Positions 27,371-36,673 of a stretch of 64,000 nt of DNA are shown one piece after another. The stretch is taken from contig NZ_FRCK01000002.1 in assembly GCF_900142875.1 (NCBI RefSeq), positions 480,592 to 544,591 on the forward strand, given 5' to 3'. Every line of letters begins with the position of its first letter. Position 1 is the stretch's first letter. Both the position numbers and the translations under genes were made by a program. Source of the stretch: Paracoccus solventivorans (GTDB lineage: Bacteria; Pseudomonadota; Alphaproteobacteria; Rhodobacterales; Rhodobacteraceae). The notes beneath the pieces are model-generated. The model searched no databases. It was not told the DNA's origin and was given only the letters and a program-made list of their open reading frames with translations.

Positions 27371-27940
27371 TCAAGCAAGCGGCGCCATGCCGGCCAGCCC
27401 CGCCGGTCCCAGCGCCGCCAGCATCGCGGCCACGGTCCGGCCGGTGCGGGGGTGGCGCCACTGCGGCGCGATCTCGGCCAGCGGCGCCAGCACGAAACCG
27501 CGGTCCTGCAGCCGCGGATGCGGCAGGATCAGCCGGTCCGGGGTCAGGCGCTGCTGCTGGGCCGGCGGCAGCGCCCGCCAGCGGTCCTGTTCGGCGGCAT
27601 CGGGCAGCACCAGCTCGCCCACCGCCAGCAGGTCGATGTCGATCACCCGCGCCCCCCAGCGGCCGCCGTCGCGCACCCGCCCCAGCGCCGCCTCCACTCG
27701 ATGGGCCGCGGCCAGCAGCGCGGGCGCCGGCTGCGCCGACCACAGCGCCGCCGCCGCGTTGACGTAGTCGGGCCCGGAACCGGGTGGAAAGGCTGGGGTT
27801 TTCCAGAAGCGGCTGACCCGGGTGGCGGGCAGCCCCTCGGCCGCCAGCGCGCGCAGCGCGGCGCGCAGCCCGGCCTCGGGGGCACCTGTCGAAGAAAACA
27901 GGTTTGCACCCAGGGCCAGCAGCACTAGATTGTCCGACAT
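27371..27940 (-). CDS. folK: 2-amino-4-hydroxy-6-hydroxymethyldihydropteridine pyrophosphokinase
   Basis: 189 residues from ATG 27940 with AGGAAAT directly upstream. LALGANLFSS (substrate loop), RVSRFWKTPAFPPGSGPDYVNAAA, and the signature GGRWGARVIDIDLLAVGELV with the Mg2+-binding Asp pair identify HPPK, and the C-terminal LILPHPRLQDRGFVLAPLAE agrees. It transfers pyrophosphate from ATP to the pterin in folate synthesis. It lies 63 bp downstream of nothing on its strand; the divergent NYN gene starts only 34 bp from its start codon. Confidence 0.93.
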   Translation of the reverse strand: MSDNLVLLALGANLFSSTGAPEAGLRAALRALAAEGLPATRVSRFWKTPAFPPGSGPDYVNAAAALWSAQPAPALLAAAHRVEAALGRVRDGGRWGARVIDIDLLAVGELVLPDAAEQDRWRALPPAQQQRLTPDRLILPHPRLQDRGFVLAPLAEIAPQWRHPRTGRTVAAMLAALGPAGLAGMAPLA

Positions 27941-27974
27941 ATTTCCTATTTCCAGAGCTTTGGGAGACAAGGCG

Positions 27975-28544
27975 TTGTTCTACAAGGACGATCGGCTGGC
28001 GCTGTTCATCGACGGATCGAACCTTCACGCGGCCGCAAAGTCGTTGGGGTTCGACATTGATTACAAGCTTTTGCGTCAGGAGTTCGAGCGCCGGGGCAAG
28101 CTGACCCGCGCCTATTACTATACCGCGCTGCTGGAAAGCGAGGAATATTCCCCGATCCGGCCGCTGATCGACTGGCTGACCTACAACGGTTTCGCCATCG
28201 TCACCAAGCCGGCGCGCGAATACACCGACTCGATGGGCCGGCGCCGGATCAAGGGCAACATGGATGTCGAACTGACCGTCGACGCGCTGCAGCTGGCGCC
28301 GCATCTGGACCACGCGGTGGTGTTTTCCGGCGACGGCGACCTGCGCCCGATGATCGAGGCGCTGCAGCGGCAGGGGGTGCGGGTTTCCGTGGTCTCGACC
28401 CTGCGCAGCCAGCCGCCGATGATCGCCGACGAGCTGCGCCGCCAGGCCGACAATTTCATCGAGCTGGACGCGCTGCGCGACATCATCGGCCGCCCCCCGC
28501 GCGAGCCGCGCGAGCCCGAAGCCGACGCGCTGGCCGAGCCCTGA
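27975..28544 (+). CDS. NYN (PIN-like) domain protein, LabA family
   Basis: 189 residues from a TTG start at 27975, supported by GGAG 8 bp upstream and by the family's usual beginning FYKDDRLALFIDGSNL. Conserved acidic residues of the NYN nuclease fold are present in FIDGSNLHAAA, GNMDVELTVDALQL and VVFSGDGDLRPMIEALQRQG. LabA-like proteins are predicted RNases, and in alphaproteobacteria this short form is near-universal with no firmly known role. TTG use and a 34-bp divergent spacer to folK suggest tight or low-level control. Confidence 0.88.
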   Translation: MFYKDDRLALFIDGSNLHAAAKSLGFDIDYKLLRQEFERRGKLTRAYYYTALLESEEYSPIRPLIDWLTYNGFAIVTKPAREYTDSMGRRRIKGNMDVELTVDALQLAPHLDHAVVFSGDGDLRPMIEALQRQGVRVSVVSTLRSQPPMIADELRRQADNFIELDALRDIIGRPPREPREPEADALAEP

Positions 28545-28674
28545 GCTTTCCCCGGCCGCGCCCGCACAGGCTGCGGCTGAAACCCGCCCGGCTTAACCCT
28601 TCGTCAATATTTTCCGAGACGGCCGCCGCCGCACCATATAGACACTGGGATCATACGAGTGGGATTCTGGTGCA

Positions 28675-29388
28675 ATGGACGAGAACGACCGGTCCGCCCC
28701 GGCCAGCGACGGCCCGCCGCGGGTGCTGCACCTGCCGGATTTCGACCGGCAGTCGCCGGCGCGGGTGCTGACGGGGGTCCGCCGCTATTGGGATTCGCTG
28801 CGCCAGGGCCGGGCGGTGCCGTCGCGGCAGGACATCACCCCCATGGGGCTGCACCCGGCGCTGGACTTCGCCTTCATCATTGAACGCATCGCGCCGGGCG
28901 CGGCGCGGTTCCGGCTGGCCGGGCGGCATCTGATCGACCTGATGGGGATGGAGGTGCGGGGGATGCCGCTATGCGCGGTGATGCAGCCCGGGTCGCGCGG
29001 GCGCATCTCGGACGTGCTGGAAACCGTGTTCCAAGGGCCGCAGATCGCCGAAATCACCCTGCATTCCCCCGCCGCCTACGGCCGCCCCGAGCTGGCGGGC
29101 CGGATGCTGCTGCTGCCGCTGCGCTCGGACCTCGGCGACGTGACCCGGGCGCTGGGGTGCCTGGTGACCGAGAGCCCGATGGGGATGGCGCCGCGGCGCT
29201 TCGACCTGATATCCGACCGCGCCGACCCGGTGATCGAGGGCGCGCGGGTGCTGGTGCCCTCGCCCTCGCCGCAGGGCTTTGCCGAACCGCCGGTGCCCTG
29301 GAACCCCGCCGCCCCCCGCCGCGCCATCCGCGAGGACGAGACCCCCGAGGAACGCCGGGCGCGGTTCCGGGTGATCTCCGAGGACTGA
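28675..29388 (+). CDS. PAS-domain protein of the PAS_5 (DUF1457) family
   Basis: 237 residues. The N-terminal two thirds (about 30-175) match the PAS_5 pattern: RVLTGVRRYWDSLRQGRAVP and RQDITPMGLHPALDFAFIIE, then RFRLAGRHLIDLMGMEVRGM and the paired LLLPLRSDLG strand. The C-terminus is proline- and arginine-rich and looks unstructured. There is no kinase or output domain. PAS_5 proteins are common in Rhodobacteraceae and Rhizobiales; proposed roles include cell-envelope or motility regulation, none provable here. Confidence 0.8.
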   Translation: MDENDRSAPASDGPPRVLHLPDFDRQSPARVLTGVRRYWDSLRQGRAVPSRQDITPMGLHPALDFAFIIERIAPGAARFRLAGRHLIDLMGMEVRGMPLCAVMQPGSRGRISDVLETVFQGPQIAEITLHSPAAYGRPELAGRMLLLPLRSDLGDVTRALGCLVTESPMGMAPRRFDLISDRADPVIEGARVLVPSPSPQGFAEPPVPWNPAAPRRAIREDETPEERRARFRVISED

Positions 29389-29740
29389 GGAGTCCAGGTC
29401 GGACCCCGCGTCGGGGAAAGCCACTCGCAGCGCCCTGCCCGCGGCAGTCCTCCGGCCTTCCCGCGCGGAAGTCCACCCGGGGCGGCCGGACCTGCACCCG
29501 AGCTATCAGCGCCCTCTTGCCTGCGTCGCCCTGCTCGCGGCGTCCTAATTGCGGCGCTCCTGCAGACGTTGCAAGCGACGCGCCCCGCCGCCGCCCTGCA
29601 AAGCGGCAGCTGCTTCTTTCTGGCTCAAATACCCATGCTCCGGCGACGCAGGCGTGACCGGGCATCTTGTCCTCTGCCCCGCGAAAGCAAAACGGCGCGC
29701 CCCCGGGGAACGCGCCGTCGGCAATTGCAGGGGTGCGGGC
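29389..29740. other. Gap between the PAS gene and aroG
   Basis: 352 bp without a supportable gene. The last 60 bp hold the aroG terminator (29684-29718); the rest is GC-rich and shows short overlapping frames only. Confidence 0.6.
29684..29718 (-). terminator. Terminator of aroG
   Basis: On the minus strand ACGGCGCG pairs with CGCGCCGT (plus coordinates 29711-29718 and 29692-29699) around a 12-base GC-rich loop, followed by TTTTGCTTT. Confidence 0.8.
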
Positions 29741-31171
29741 TCAGCCCACGTCGCGCAGGGCGGCGGGGGTGCGGGTGCGGCGGGCGCGCAGTTCCTCGGC
29801 CACCAGGAAGGCCAGCTCCAGCGACTGGCTGGCGTTCAGCCGCGGGTCGCAGGCGGTGTGATAGCGCGAGGACAGGTCCTCGTCGGTGACCGCGCGCACG
29901 CCGCCGGTGCATTCGGTCACGTCCTTGCCGGTCATCTCGAAATGCACGCCGCCCGGCACCGTGCCCTCGGCCTGGTGGACGGCGAAGAACTCGCGCACCT
30001 CGCGCAGCACGGAATCGAACGGCCGGGTCTTGTAGCCCGAGGCCGACTTGATGGTGTTGCCGTGCATCGGGTCGCAGCACCAGACCACCTCGGCGCCTTC
30101 CTCCTGCACGGCGCGGACCAGCCGCGGCAGGTGGTCGCCGACCGAGCCGGCGCCGAACCGCGCGATCAGCGTCAGCCGCCCCGGCTCGTTTTCCGGGTTC
30201 AGCCGCGCCAGCAGCGCCTTGAGGTCGTCGGTGGTGATCGAGGGGCCGCATTTCAGCCCGATCGGGTTCTGCACGCCGCGGCAGAACTCCACATGCGCGC
30301 CGTCGACCTGGCGGGTGCGGTCGCCGATCCACAGCATGTGCCCCGACCCCGCCACCGGCAGGCCGCTGGTCGAATCGATCCGGGCCAGCGCCTCTTCGTA
30401 TTCCAGCAGCAGGGCTTCGTGGCTGGTGTAGAACTCGACCGTGCCCAGCTCATGCGCGGTGTCCGAGCTGACCCCGGCCGCCTGCATGAAGGCCATCGCG
30501 TCGGAAATGCGGTCGGCGATGTCGCGATAGCGCGCGGCCTCGGGGCCGTCGGTGAAATCGGCGATCCAGCTTTGCACGCGGTGGATGTCGGCGTAGCCGC
30601 CGGTCGAAAACGCGCGCAGCAGGTTCAGGCTGGCGGCGGCCTGGGTATAGGCCTGCAGCATCCGCACCGGGTCGGGCACCCGCGCCGCAGCGGTGAAGTC
30701 GAAGCCGTTGATGATGTCGCCGCGGTAGCTGGGCAGCTCCTGCCCGTCCATCACCTCGGTCGGGGCGCTGCGCGGCTTGGCGAACTGCCCGGCCATGCGG
30801 CCGACCTTGACCACCGGCAGCTGCGCGCCCCAGGTCAGCACCACCGCCATCTGCAGCATCACCTTGAAGGTGTCGCGGATGTTGTCGGCCGAGAACTCGG
30901 CGAAGCTTTCGGCGCAGTCGCCCCCCTGCAGCAGGAAGCGGCGCCCGCGCGCGACATCGGCCAGCTGCGACTTCAGCCGCCGCGCCTCGCCGGCAAAGAC
31001 CAGCGGCGGAAACCGGGTCAGCTGCGCCTCGACCGCGCGCACCGCATCCACGTCGGGATAATCCGGCATCTGGATCCGCGGCCGGGCGCGCCAGCCGTCG
31101 CGCTGCCAGTCGGTCGCCGGCGCGGCGGCGCGGGCGGTGGCGTTGCGGGCGGTATCGTGCATCTGCGGCAT
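29741..31171 (-). CDS. aroG: 3-deoxy-7-phosphoheptulonate synthase, class II
   Basis: 476 residues, the plant/mycobacterial-type (class II) DAHP synthase. Motifs: [17 protein letters not shown] near 80, [27 protein letters not shown], the metal and phosphate residues in [14 protein letters not shown] and PIGLKCGPS, and [20 protein letters not shown]. It joins phosphoenolpyruvate and erythrose 4-phosphate in the first step of aromatic amino-acid synthesis. The gene stands alone, with a good terminator. The symbol is by role; class II enzymes are also named aroF or aroH in databases. Confidence 0.95.
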   Translation of the reverse strand: MPQMHDTARNATARAAAPATDWQRDGWRARPRIQMPDYPDVDAVRAVEAQLTRFPPLVFAGEARRLKSQLADVARGRRFLLQGGDCAESFAEFSADNIRDTFKVMLQMAVVLTWGAQLPVVKVGRMAGQFAKPRSAPTEVMDGQELPSYRGDIINGFDFTAAARVPDPVRMLQAYTQAAASLNLLRAFSTGGYADIHRVQSWIADFTDGPEAARYRDIADRISDAMAFMQAAGVSSDTAHELGTVEFYTSHEALLLEYEEALARIDSTSGLPVAGSGHMLWIGDRTRQVDGAHVEFCRGVQNPIGLKCGPSITTDDLKALLARLNPENEPGRLTLIARFGAGSVGDHLPRLVRAVQEEGAEVVWCCDPMHGNTIKSASGYKTRPFDSVLREVREFFAVHQAEGTVPGGVHFEMTGKDVTECTGGVRAVTDEDLSSRYHTACDPRLNASQSLELAFLVAEELRARRTRTPAALRDVG

Positions 31172-31411
31172 GGCTGCATCCTCTTGCGGGTTGCAGTCTT
31201 ATAGGGAGGATGCGGCCCGGTTCAAAGCCCCCTGCCCGCCGCAGCCGTCCATTGCGTGCGGCATGTGGCCCCGACGGGCCGCCCGCGGCATCGGCGGCGC
31301 CCCGCGTTCCCCGCCGGAACCACAGGCCTTTGCCATAACAGACCGCTTTTCTTTCAAAACACCCCGTCCTACTGTCACCCTAGGGACGAATGTCCGATAG
31401 GGAGAATATTC

Positions 31412-32596
31412 ATGAAGAAACTGCTTCTGGCCACGGCCACGCTGGCGCTGTCCGCGGGGCTTGCCTCGGCCGAAGAGGTCAAGATCGGCCTGTCGCTGGG
31501 CTTTACCGGCCCGCTCGAATCGCTGGCGCCGAACATGGCCAGCGGTGCGGAACTGGCCGTCAAGGAAGTCAGCGACTCGGGCAAGCTGCTGGATGGCAGC
31601 ACGGTGACCGCGGTGCGCGCCGACAACACCTGCACCGACGCCGCCGCCTCGGTCGCGGCGGTCGAGCGGCTGGTGACCTCGGACAAGGTCAACGGGATCA
31701 TGGGCGGCATGTGCTCGGGCGAGACCATCGCCAGCCTGGAACGGGTGGGCGTGCCGAACGGGATGGTGATGATCTCGCCCTCGGCCACCTCGCCGGCGCT
31801 GACCGACATCGAGGACCAGGGGTTCTTCTTCCGCACCTCGCCGTCGGATTCGCGGCAGGGCGAGGTGATGGCCGACATCACCCTGGAACACGGCATCCAG
31901 TCGGTGGCGATCACCTATACCAACAACGACTATGGCAAGGGGCTGGCCGAATCCTTCAAGACCGCCTTCGAGGCCAAGGGCGGCACGGTCACGATGATTT
32001 CCGCCCATGACGACGGCAAGGCCGATTATTCGGCCGAGGTCGGCGCGCTGGCCGCCGCCGGCGGGGACGCGCTGGCGGTGGTGGGCTATGTCGACCAGGG
32101 CGGGTCCGGCGTGATGCGCGGCGTGCTGGACGCGGGCGCGTTCGACACCTTCGTCCTGCCCGACGGCATGGTCGGCCAGCCGGTCGTCGACAGGTTCGGC
32201 ACCGAGCTGGAGAAATCCTTCGGCCAGAACCCGGCCGCCGAGGGCGAGGGCCGCGACAAGTTCGTGGAACTGGCCCAGGCCGCGGGCTTCGACGGCACCT
32301 CGGCGTTTGCGGCCGAATCCTATGACGCCACGGCGCTGATGCTGCTGGCGATGCAGGCGGCCGGGTCCAGCGACCCGCGCGTCTACAAGGACAAGGTGAT
32401 GGAGGTCGCCAACGCGCCGGGCGAAAAGATCGGCCCCGGCGACCTGGCGCGCGGGCTCGAGCTGCTCGCCGCCGGGCAGGACATCGACTATGACGGCGCC
32501 TCGGCCGTCGAGTTCGTGGAGCCCGGCGAAAGCGCCGGCACCTATCGCGAGGTCGATTTCAAGGGCGGCACGCTGAACGCGGTCCGCACCCGCTGA
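31412..32596 (+). CDS. Branched-chain amino-acid-type ABC transporter binding protein (copy 1)
   Basis: 394 residues from ATG 31412 after an AGGGAGA box. Signal peptide with cleavage near LASAEE (about 20). Type I periplasmic binding fold with EVKIGLSLGFTGPLESLAP at the mature N-terminus, GMCSGETIASLERVGVPNGM, FFFRTSPSDSRQGEVMADI and ITYTNNDYGKGLAESF. It belongs to the LivK/Peripla_BP_6 family; the ligand may be a branched-chain amino acid, amide or urea-like compound. An equally long paralogue follows at 32721, and a perfect terminator lies between them. Confidence 0.92.
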   Translation: MKKLLLATATLALSAGLASAEEVKIGLSLGFTGPLESLAPNMASGAELAVKEVSDSGKLLDGSTVTAVRADNTCTDAAASVAAVERLVTSDKVNGIMGGMCSGETIASLERVGVPNGMVMISPSATSPALTDIEDQGFFFRTSPSDSRQGEVMADITLEHGIQSVAITYTNNDYGKGLAESFKTAFEAKGGTVTMISAHDDGKADYSAEVGALAAAGGDALAVVGYVDQGGSGVMRGVLDAGAFDTFVLPDGMVGQPVVDRFGTELEKSFGQNPAAEGEGRDKFVELAQAAGFDGTSAFAAESYDATALMLLAMQAAGSSDPRVYKDKVMEVANAPGEKIGPGDLARGLELLAAGQDIDYDGASAVEFVEPGESAGTYREVDFKGGTLNAVRTR

Positions 32597-32609
32597 TCGC
32601 TTGCCACAG

Positions 32610-32639
32610 CCCCGGCCGGACGCTCCGGCCGGGGTTTTT
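32610..32639 (+). terminator. Terminator between the two binding-protein genes
   Basis: CCCCGGCCGGA at 32610-32620 pairs without mismatch to TCCGGCCGGGG at 32624-32634 around a CGC loop, followed by five T. Confidence 0.88.
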
Positions 32640-32720
32640 GCCCTCCGCACACAGGCGGCGGGCCAACAGGGACGCAACCGGCACCAAACGACCGGGCCCC
32701 GCAACCAACAGGAGAAACGC

Positions 32721-33905
32721 ATGAACCGTTTTCTGATCGCGACGGCAGTGCTGGCGCTGACCGCCGGCGGCGCGCTGGCCGAGGAGATCAAGCTGGGCAT
32801 CTCGCTGGGCTTCACCGGCCCGCTGGAATCCATGGCCCCGCCGATGGCCAATGCCGCCGAGCTGGCGATGAAGGAGGTCACCGACTCGGGCAAGCTGCTG
32901 GACGGCAGCACGGTGACCGCGGTGCGCGCCGACAACACCTGCGCCGATGCCGCGGCCTCGGTCGCGGCGGTCGAGCGGCTGGTGACATCCGAACGGGTGA
33001 ACGGCATCGTCGGCGGCATGTGCTCGGGCGAGACCATCGCCAGCCTGGAACGGGTGGGTGTGCCGAACGGCATGGTGATGATCGCGCCCTCGGCGACCTC
33101 GCCCGCGCTGTCCACCATCGAGGACAAGGGCTTCTTCTTCCGCACCTCGCCGTCGGACGCGCGGCAGGGCGAGGTGATGGCCGACATCATCACCGACCGC
33201 GGGCTCAAGTCGGTGGCGGTCAGCTATACCAACAACGATTACGGCAAGGGGCTGGCGGATTCCTTCGTCTCGGCCTTCGAGGCCAAGGGCGGCTCGATCA
33301 CGATGAATGCGGCCCATGACGACGGCAAGGCCGATTATTCGGCCGAGGTCGCGGCGCTGGCCGCCGCCGGGGGCGAGGCGCTGGTGGTCGCGGGCTATGT
33401 CGATCAGGGCGGTTCCGGCATCGTGCGGGGGGCGCTGGATTCGGGGGCGTTCGACACTTTCGTGTTCACCGACGGCATGGTGACGCAGGCGCTGGTCGAC
33501 AAGTTCGGGACCGAGCTGGAACATTCCTTCGGCCAGAACCCCTCGGCCGAGGGCGAGGGCCGCGACGCCTTCATCGCGCTGGCGCGCGAGGCGGGGTTCG
33601 AGGGCTCGGACGCCTTTGCCGCGGAATCCTATGACGCGGCGGCGCTGATCATGCTGGCGATGCAGGCGGCGGGTTCCAGCGATCCGCGCGTCTACAAGGA
33701 CAAGGTGATGGATGTCGCCAACGCCCCCGGCGAAATGATCAACCCGGGCGAACTGGCCCGCGGGCTTGAACTGCTCGCCGCCGGGCAGGACATCGACTAT
33801 GTCGGCGCCTCGGCGGTCGAGCTGGTGGGCGGCGGCGAAAGCGCCGGCACCTATCGCGAGGTCGACTACAAGGGCGGCGTGCTGAACGTGGTCGCCACCC
33901 GCTAG
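32721..33905 (+). CDS. Branched-chain amino-acid-type ABC transporter binding protein (copy 2)
   Basis: 394 residues, exactly the length of copy 1 and collinear with it throughout. It starts at ATG 32721 after AGGAGAAA, with a signal peptide to about ALAEE. Shared blocks include DSGKLLDGSTVTAVRADNTC and AHDDGKADYSAEV. Differences cluster in segments such as PPMANAAELAMKEV (APNMASGAELAVKEV in copy 1) and FTDGMVTQALVDKFGTELEH, so the two may differ in ligand preference. It probably feeds the LivGFHM permease encoded downstream. Confidence 0.92.
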   Translation: MNRFLIATAVLALTAGGALAEEIKLGISLGFTGPLESMAPPMANAAELAMKEVTDSGKLLDGSTVTAVRADNTCADAAASVAAVERLVTSERVNGIVGGMCSGETIASLERVGVPNGMVMIAPSATSPALSTIEDKGFFFRTSPSDARQGEVMADIITDRGLKSVAVSYTNNDYGKGLADSFVSAFEAKGGSITMNAAHDDGKADYSAEVAALAAAGGEALVVAGYVDQGGSGIVRGALDSGAFDTFVFTDGMVTQALVDKFGTELEHSFGQNPSAEGEGRDAFIALAREAGFEGSDAFAAESYDAAALIMLAMQAAGSSDPRVYKDKVMDVANAPGEMINPGELARGLELLAAGQDIDYVGASAVELVGGGESAGTYREVDYKGGVLNVVATR

Positions 33906-33924
33906 AGCCCCCGTGACGCAAGGT

Positions 33925-33960
33925 CCGCGGTGCCCTTTCTGCGGGCGCCGCGGCGGTTTT
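33925..33960 (+). terminator. Hairpin after binding-protein copy 2
   Basis: CCGCGGTGCC at 33925-33934 pairs with GGCGCCGCGG at 33944-33953 (one G-T pair), followed by CGGTTTT. It probably attenuates read-through from the binding-protein genes into livG. Confidence 0.7.
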
Positions 33961-34015
33961 GCTTGGCGGATCGGCAATGTCCGGCTAGGCAGCGCGCGGG
34001 AGAATCGGAGCAAGC

Positions 34016-34903
34016 ATGATCGAGGTCCATGACCTTCACCGGCATTTCGGCGGCTTTCGGGCCGTGGACGGTGCCAGCCTGACCATTCGCAAGGGGTCGA
34101 TCACCGGCCTGATCGGGCCGAACGGCGCCGGGAAATCGACGCTGTTCAACGTGATCGCCGGGGTGCTGCCCCCGACATCGGGCCGGGTGCTGATGGCGGG
34201 CGAGGACATCACCGGCCTGGCCCCGCACCAGCTGTTCCACAAGGGGCTGCTGCGCACCTTCCAGATGGCGCATGAGTTCGGCTCGATGAGCGTGCGGGAA
34301 AACCTGATGATGGTGCCCCCCGGCCAGTCGGGCGAGACGCTGTGGAACACCTGGTTCGGCCGCCGGCGCATCGCGGGCGAGGAACGCGCCCTGCGCGCCC
34401 GCGCCGACGAGGTGCTGGATTTCCTGACCATCTCGCACGTGGCCGAGGAAAAGGCCGGCAACCTGTCCGGTGGGCAGAAGAAGCTGCTGGAACTGGGCCG
34501 CTGCATGATGGTCGATGCCCGCATCGTGTTCCTGGACGAGGTCGGCGCCGGCGTGAACCGCACGCTGCTGATGACCATCGCCGACGCGATCATCCGGCTG
34601 AACCGCGAACGCGGCTACACCTTCTGCGTGATCGAGCACGACATGGATTTCATCGGCAAGCTCTGCGACCCGGTGATCGTCATGGCCGAGGGCAAGGTGC
34701 TGGCCGAGGGCCCGGCCGACAGCATCATGGCCAACGAGGCGGTGATCGAGGCCTATCTGGGCCGCGGGCTGAAGAACAAGGTCAAGGCCGAGGCCGCCGA
34801 GGAAACCCTGTTCGGCGAAAGCCACGGGTTCCAGCCGGGGCTGGGCGACGAGGCCGGACAGGGCGGCGACGGGCAGCCGGCGCGGCCTCACGGGGGCATG
34901 TGA
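34016..34903 (+). CDS. livG: Branched-chain amino-acid ABC transporter ATP-binding protein, LivG
   Basis: 295 residues. Walker A GPNGAGKSTLFNVIAG (about 35-50), signature NLSGGQKKLLELGRCMM, Walker B ARIVFLDEVGAGVN and the switch His in CVIEHDMDFIGKLCD. LivG-type proteins carry the extra segment before the signature seen here (WNTWFGRRRIAGEERAL). A C-terminal tail of about 35 residues after GLKNKVK is unusual, Gly/Glu-rich and probably disordered. The stop overlaps livF as TGATG. Confidence 0.93.
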   Translation: MIEVHDLHRHFGGFRAVDGASLTIRKGSITGLIGPNGAGKSTLFNVIAGVLPPTSGRVLMAGEDITGLAPHQLFHKGLLRTFQMAHEFGSMSVRENLMMVPPGQSGETLWNTWFGRRRIAGEERALRARADEVLDFLTISHVAEEKAGNLSGGQKKLLELGRCMMVDARIVFLDEVGAGVNRTLLMTIADAIIRLNRERGYTFCVIEHDMDFIGKLCDPVIVMAEGKVLAEGPADSIMANEAVIEAYLGRGLKNKVKAEAAEETLFGESHGFQPGLGDEAGQGGDGQPARPHGGM

Positions 34904-35613
34904 TGGACAACGCCTATCTTTCCGCGACAGGGATGCGCGGCGGCTATGGCAAGGCCGACATCCTGAACGGCTGCGACATCTCGGTCGGGCGCGGCCAGAT
35001 CGCGGTGATCGTCGGCCCCAACGGCGCCGGCAAGTCCACCGCGATGAAGGCGGTGTTCGGGATGCTTGACCTGCGCGAGGGCACGGTTCTGCTGGACGGG
35101 CAGGACATCGGCGGGCTGTCGCCGCAGGACCGGGTCCGCCGCGGCATGGGGTTCGTGCCGCAGGTCGCCAATGTCTTCCCGACCATGACGGTCGAGGAGA
35201 ATCTGGAAATGGGCGCCTATATCCGCGACGACAATTTCCGCGACACCATGGAACAGGTCTATCAGCTGTTCCCCGCCGTCGCCGACAAGCGCCGCCAGCA
35301 CGCCGGAGAGCTGTCGGGCGGCCAGCGCCAGCAGGTCGCCGTCGGCCGGGCGCTGATGACCCGGCCCAGCCTGCTGATGCTGGACGAACCGACCGCGGGC
35401 GTCAGCCCCATCGTCATGGACGAGCTGTTCGACCGCATCATCGAGATCGCCCGCACCGGGATTTCCATCCTCATGGTGGAACAGAACGCCCGGCAGGCAC
35501 TGGAAATCGCCGACATCGGCTATGTGCTGGTGCAGGGCGCCAACCGCTATACCGGCACCGGCGCCGAGCTGATGGCCGACCCCGAGGTGCGCCGCACCTT
35601 CCTGGGGGGTTGA
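34903..35613 (+). CDS. livF: Branched-chain amino-acid ABC transporter ATP-binding protein, LivF
   Basis: 236 residues. Walker A GPNGAGKSTAMKAVFG, signature ELSGGQRQQVAVGRALM, Walker B SLLMLDEPTAGVSP and switch region MVEQNARQALEIAD are LivF hallmarks. It starts at 34903, sharing one base with the livG stop. With LivG it forms the ATPase pair below LivHM in the inner membrane. Confidence 0.94.
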   Translation: MDNAYLSATGMRGGYGKADILNGCDISVGRGQIAVIVGPNGAGKSTAMKAVFGMLDLREGTVLLDGQDIGGLSPQDRVRRGMGFVPQVANVFPTMTVEENLEMGAYIRDDNFRDTMEQVYQLFPAVADKRRQHAGELSGGQRQQVAVGRALMTRPSLLMLDEPTAGVSPIVMDELFDRIIEIARTGISILMVEQNARQALEIADIGYVLVQGANRYTGTGAELMADPEVRRTFLGG

Positions 35614-35656
35614 GCATGGCGCCCATGGCTGCGACAGCCGCAACGAGAGGCCACCA

Positions 35657-36658
35657 ATGGACCTGCTGAACGCGCTCGTCACCTTTCTGAACTTCGTCTT
35701 CATCCCCGCCTCGGCCTATGGGGCGCAGCTGGCGCTGGGGGCGCTGGGGGTGACGCTGATCTACGGGATCCTGCGGTTTTCCAACTTCGCCCATGGCGAC
35801 ACCATGGCCTTCGGCACCGCGATGGTGATCCTGCTGACCTGGGGGCTGCAGGCGCTGGGGATCACGCTGGGGCCGCTGCCCACCGCGCTGCTGGCACTGC
35901 CGCCGGCCATCGCGCTGACCGCGGCGCTGGCGCTGCTGACCGACCGCTGGGTCTATCGCCATTACCGCCGCATCAAGGCGGCGCCGATCGTGGTGGTGAT
36001 GGCCTCGGTCGGGGTGATGTTCGTGATGAACGGGCTGACCCGCATCGTCATCGGGGTGGGCGAGATCAATTTCGCCGACGGCGCCCGCTTTGTCGTCACC
36101 GTCCCGCAGTTCAGGGAAATGACCGGACTGACCGAGGGGCTGTCGCTGCGCACCACCCAGGCGATCACGCTGGTGATCGCGGCGCTGTCGGTCTGGGCGC
36201 TGTTCGTGTTCCTGAACCGCACCCGCGCCGGCAAGGCCATGCGCGCCTATGCCGACAACGAGGATCTGGCGCTGCTGTCGGGCATCGACCCCGATCGGGT
36301 GGTGCGGCTGACCTGGATCATCGCCATCGCGCTGGCGGTAATGGCCGGCACGCTGTACGGGCTGGACAAGACCTTCAAGGCGTTCAACTATTTCCAGATC
36401 CTGCTGCCGATCTTTGCCGCCGCCATCGTGGGGGGCCTGGGCAACCCGGTCGGCGCCATCGCCGGCGGCTTCCTGATCGCCTTTTCCGAGGTCGCGCTGA
36501 CCTATCCGTGGAAGAAGGTGGCCGAGTATCTGGGGTTCGAGCCGAGCGGGCTGCTGCAGATGCTGGGCACGGAATACAAGCTGGCGATCAGCTTCGTCAT
36601 CCTGATCGTCGTGCTGCTGGTGCGCCCCACGGGGCTGTTCCGCGGCAAGGCCTACTGA
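35657..36658 (+). CDS. livH: Branched-chain amino-acid ABC transporter permease, LivH
   Basis: 333 residues with about eight membrane segments. GALGVTLIYGILRFSNFAHGD is the conserved LivH N-terminal motif, FLNRTRAGKAMRAYADNEDLALLSGID the ATPase-contacting loop, and IVGGLGNPVGAIAGGFLIA the C-terminal motif. A GAGAGG box precedes the ATG. The 43-bp gap from livF and 15-bp gap to livM indicate one operon. Confidence 0.93.
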   Translation: MDLLNALVTFLNFVFIPASAYGAQLALGALGVTLIYGILRFSNFAHGDTMAFGTAMVILLTWGLQALGITLGPLPTALLALPPAIALTAALALLTDRWVYRHYRRIKAAPIVVVMASVGVMFVMNGLTRIVIGVGEINFADGARFVVTVPQFREMTGLTEGLSLRTTQAITLVIAALSVWALFVFLNRTRAGKAMRAYADNEDLALLSGIDPDRVVRLTWIIAIALAVMAGTLYGLDKTFKAFNYFQILLPIFAAAIVGGLGNPVGAIAGGFLIAFSEVALTYPWKKVAEYLGFEPSGLLQMLGTEYKLAISFVILIVVLLVRPTGLFRGKAY

Positions 36659-36673
36659 GGGAAAGGGGGAACC

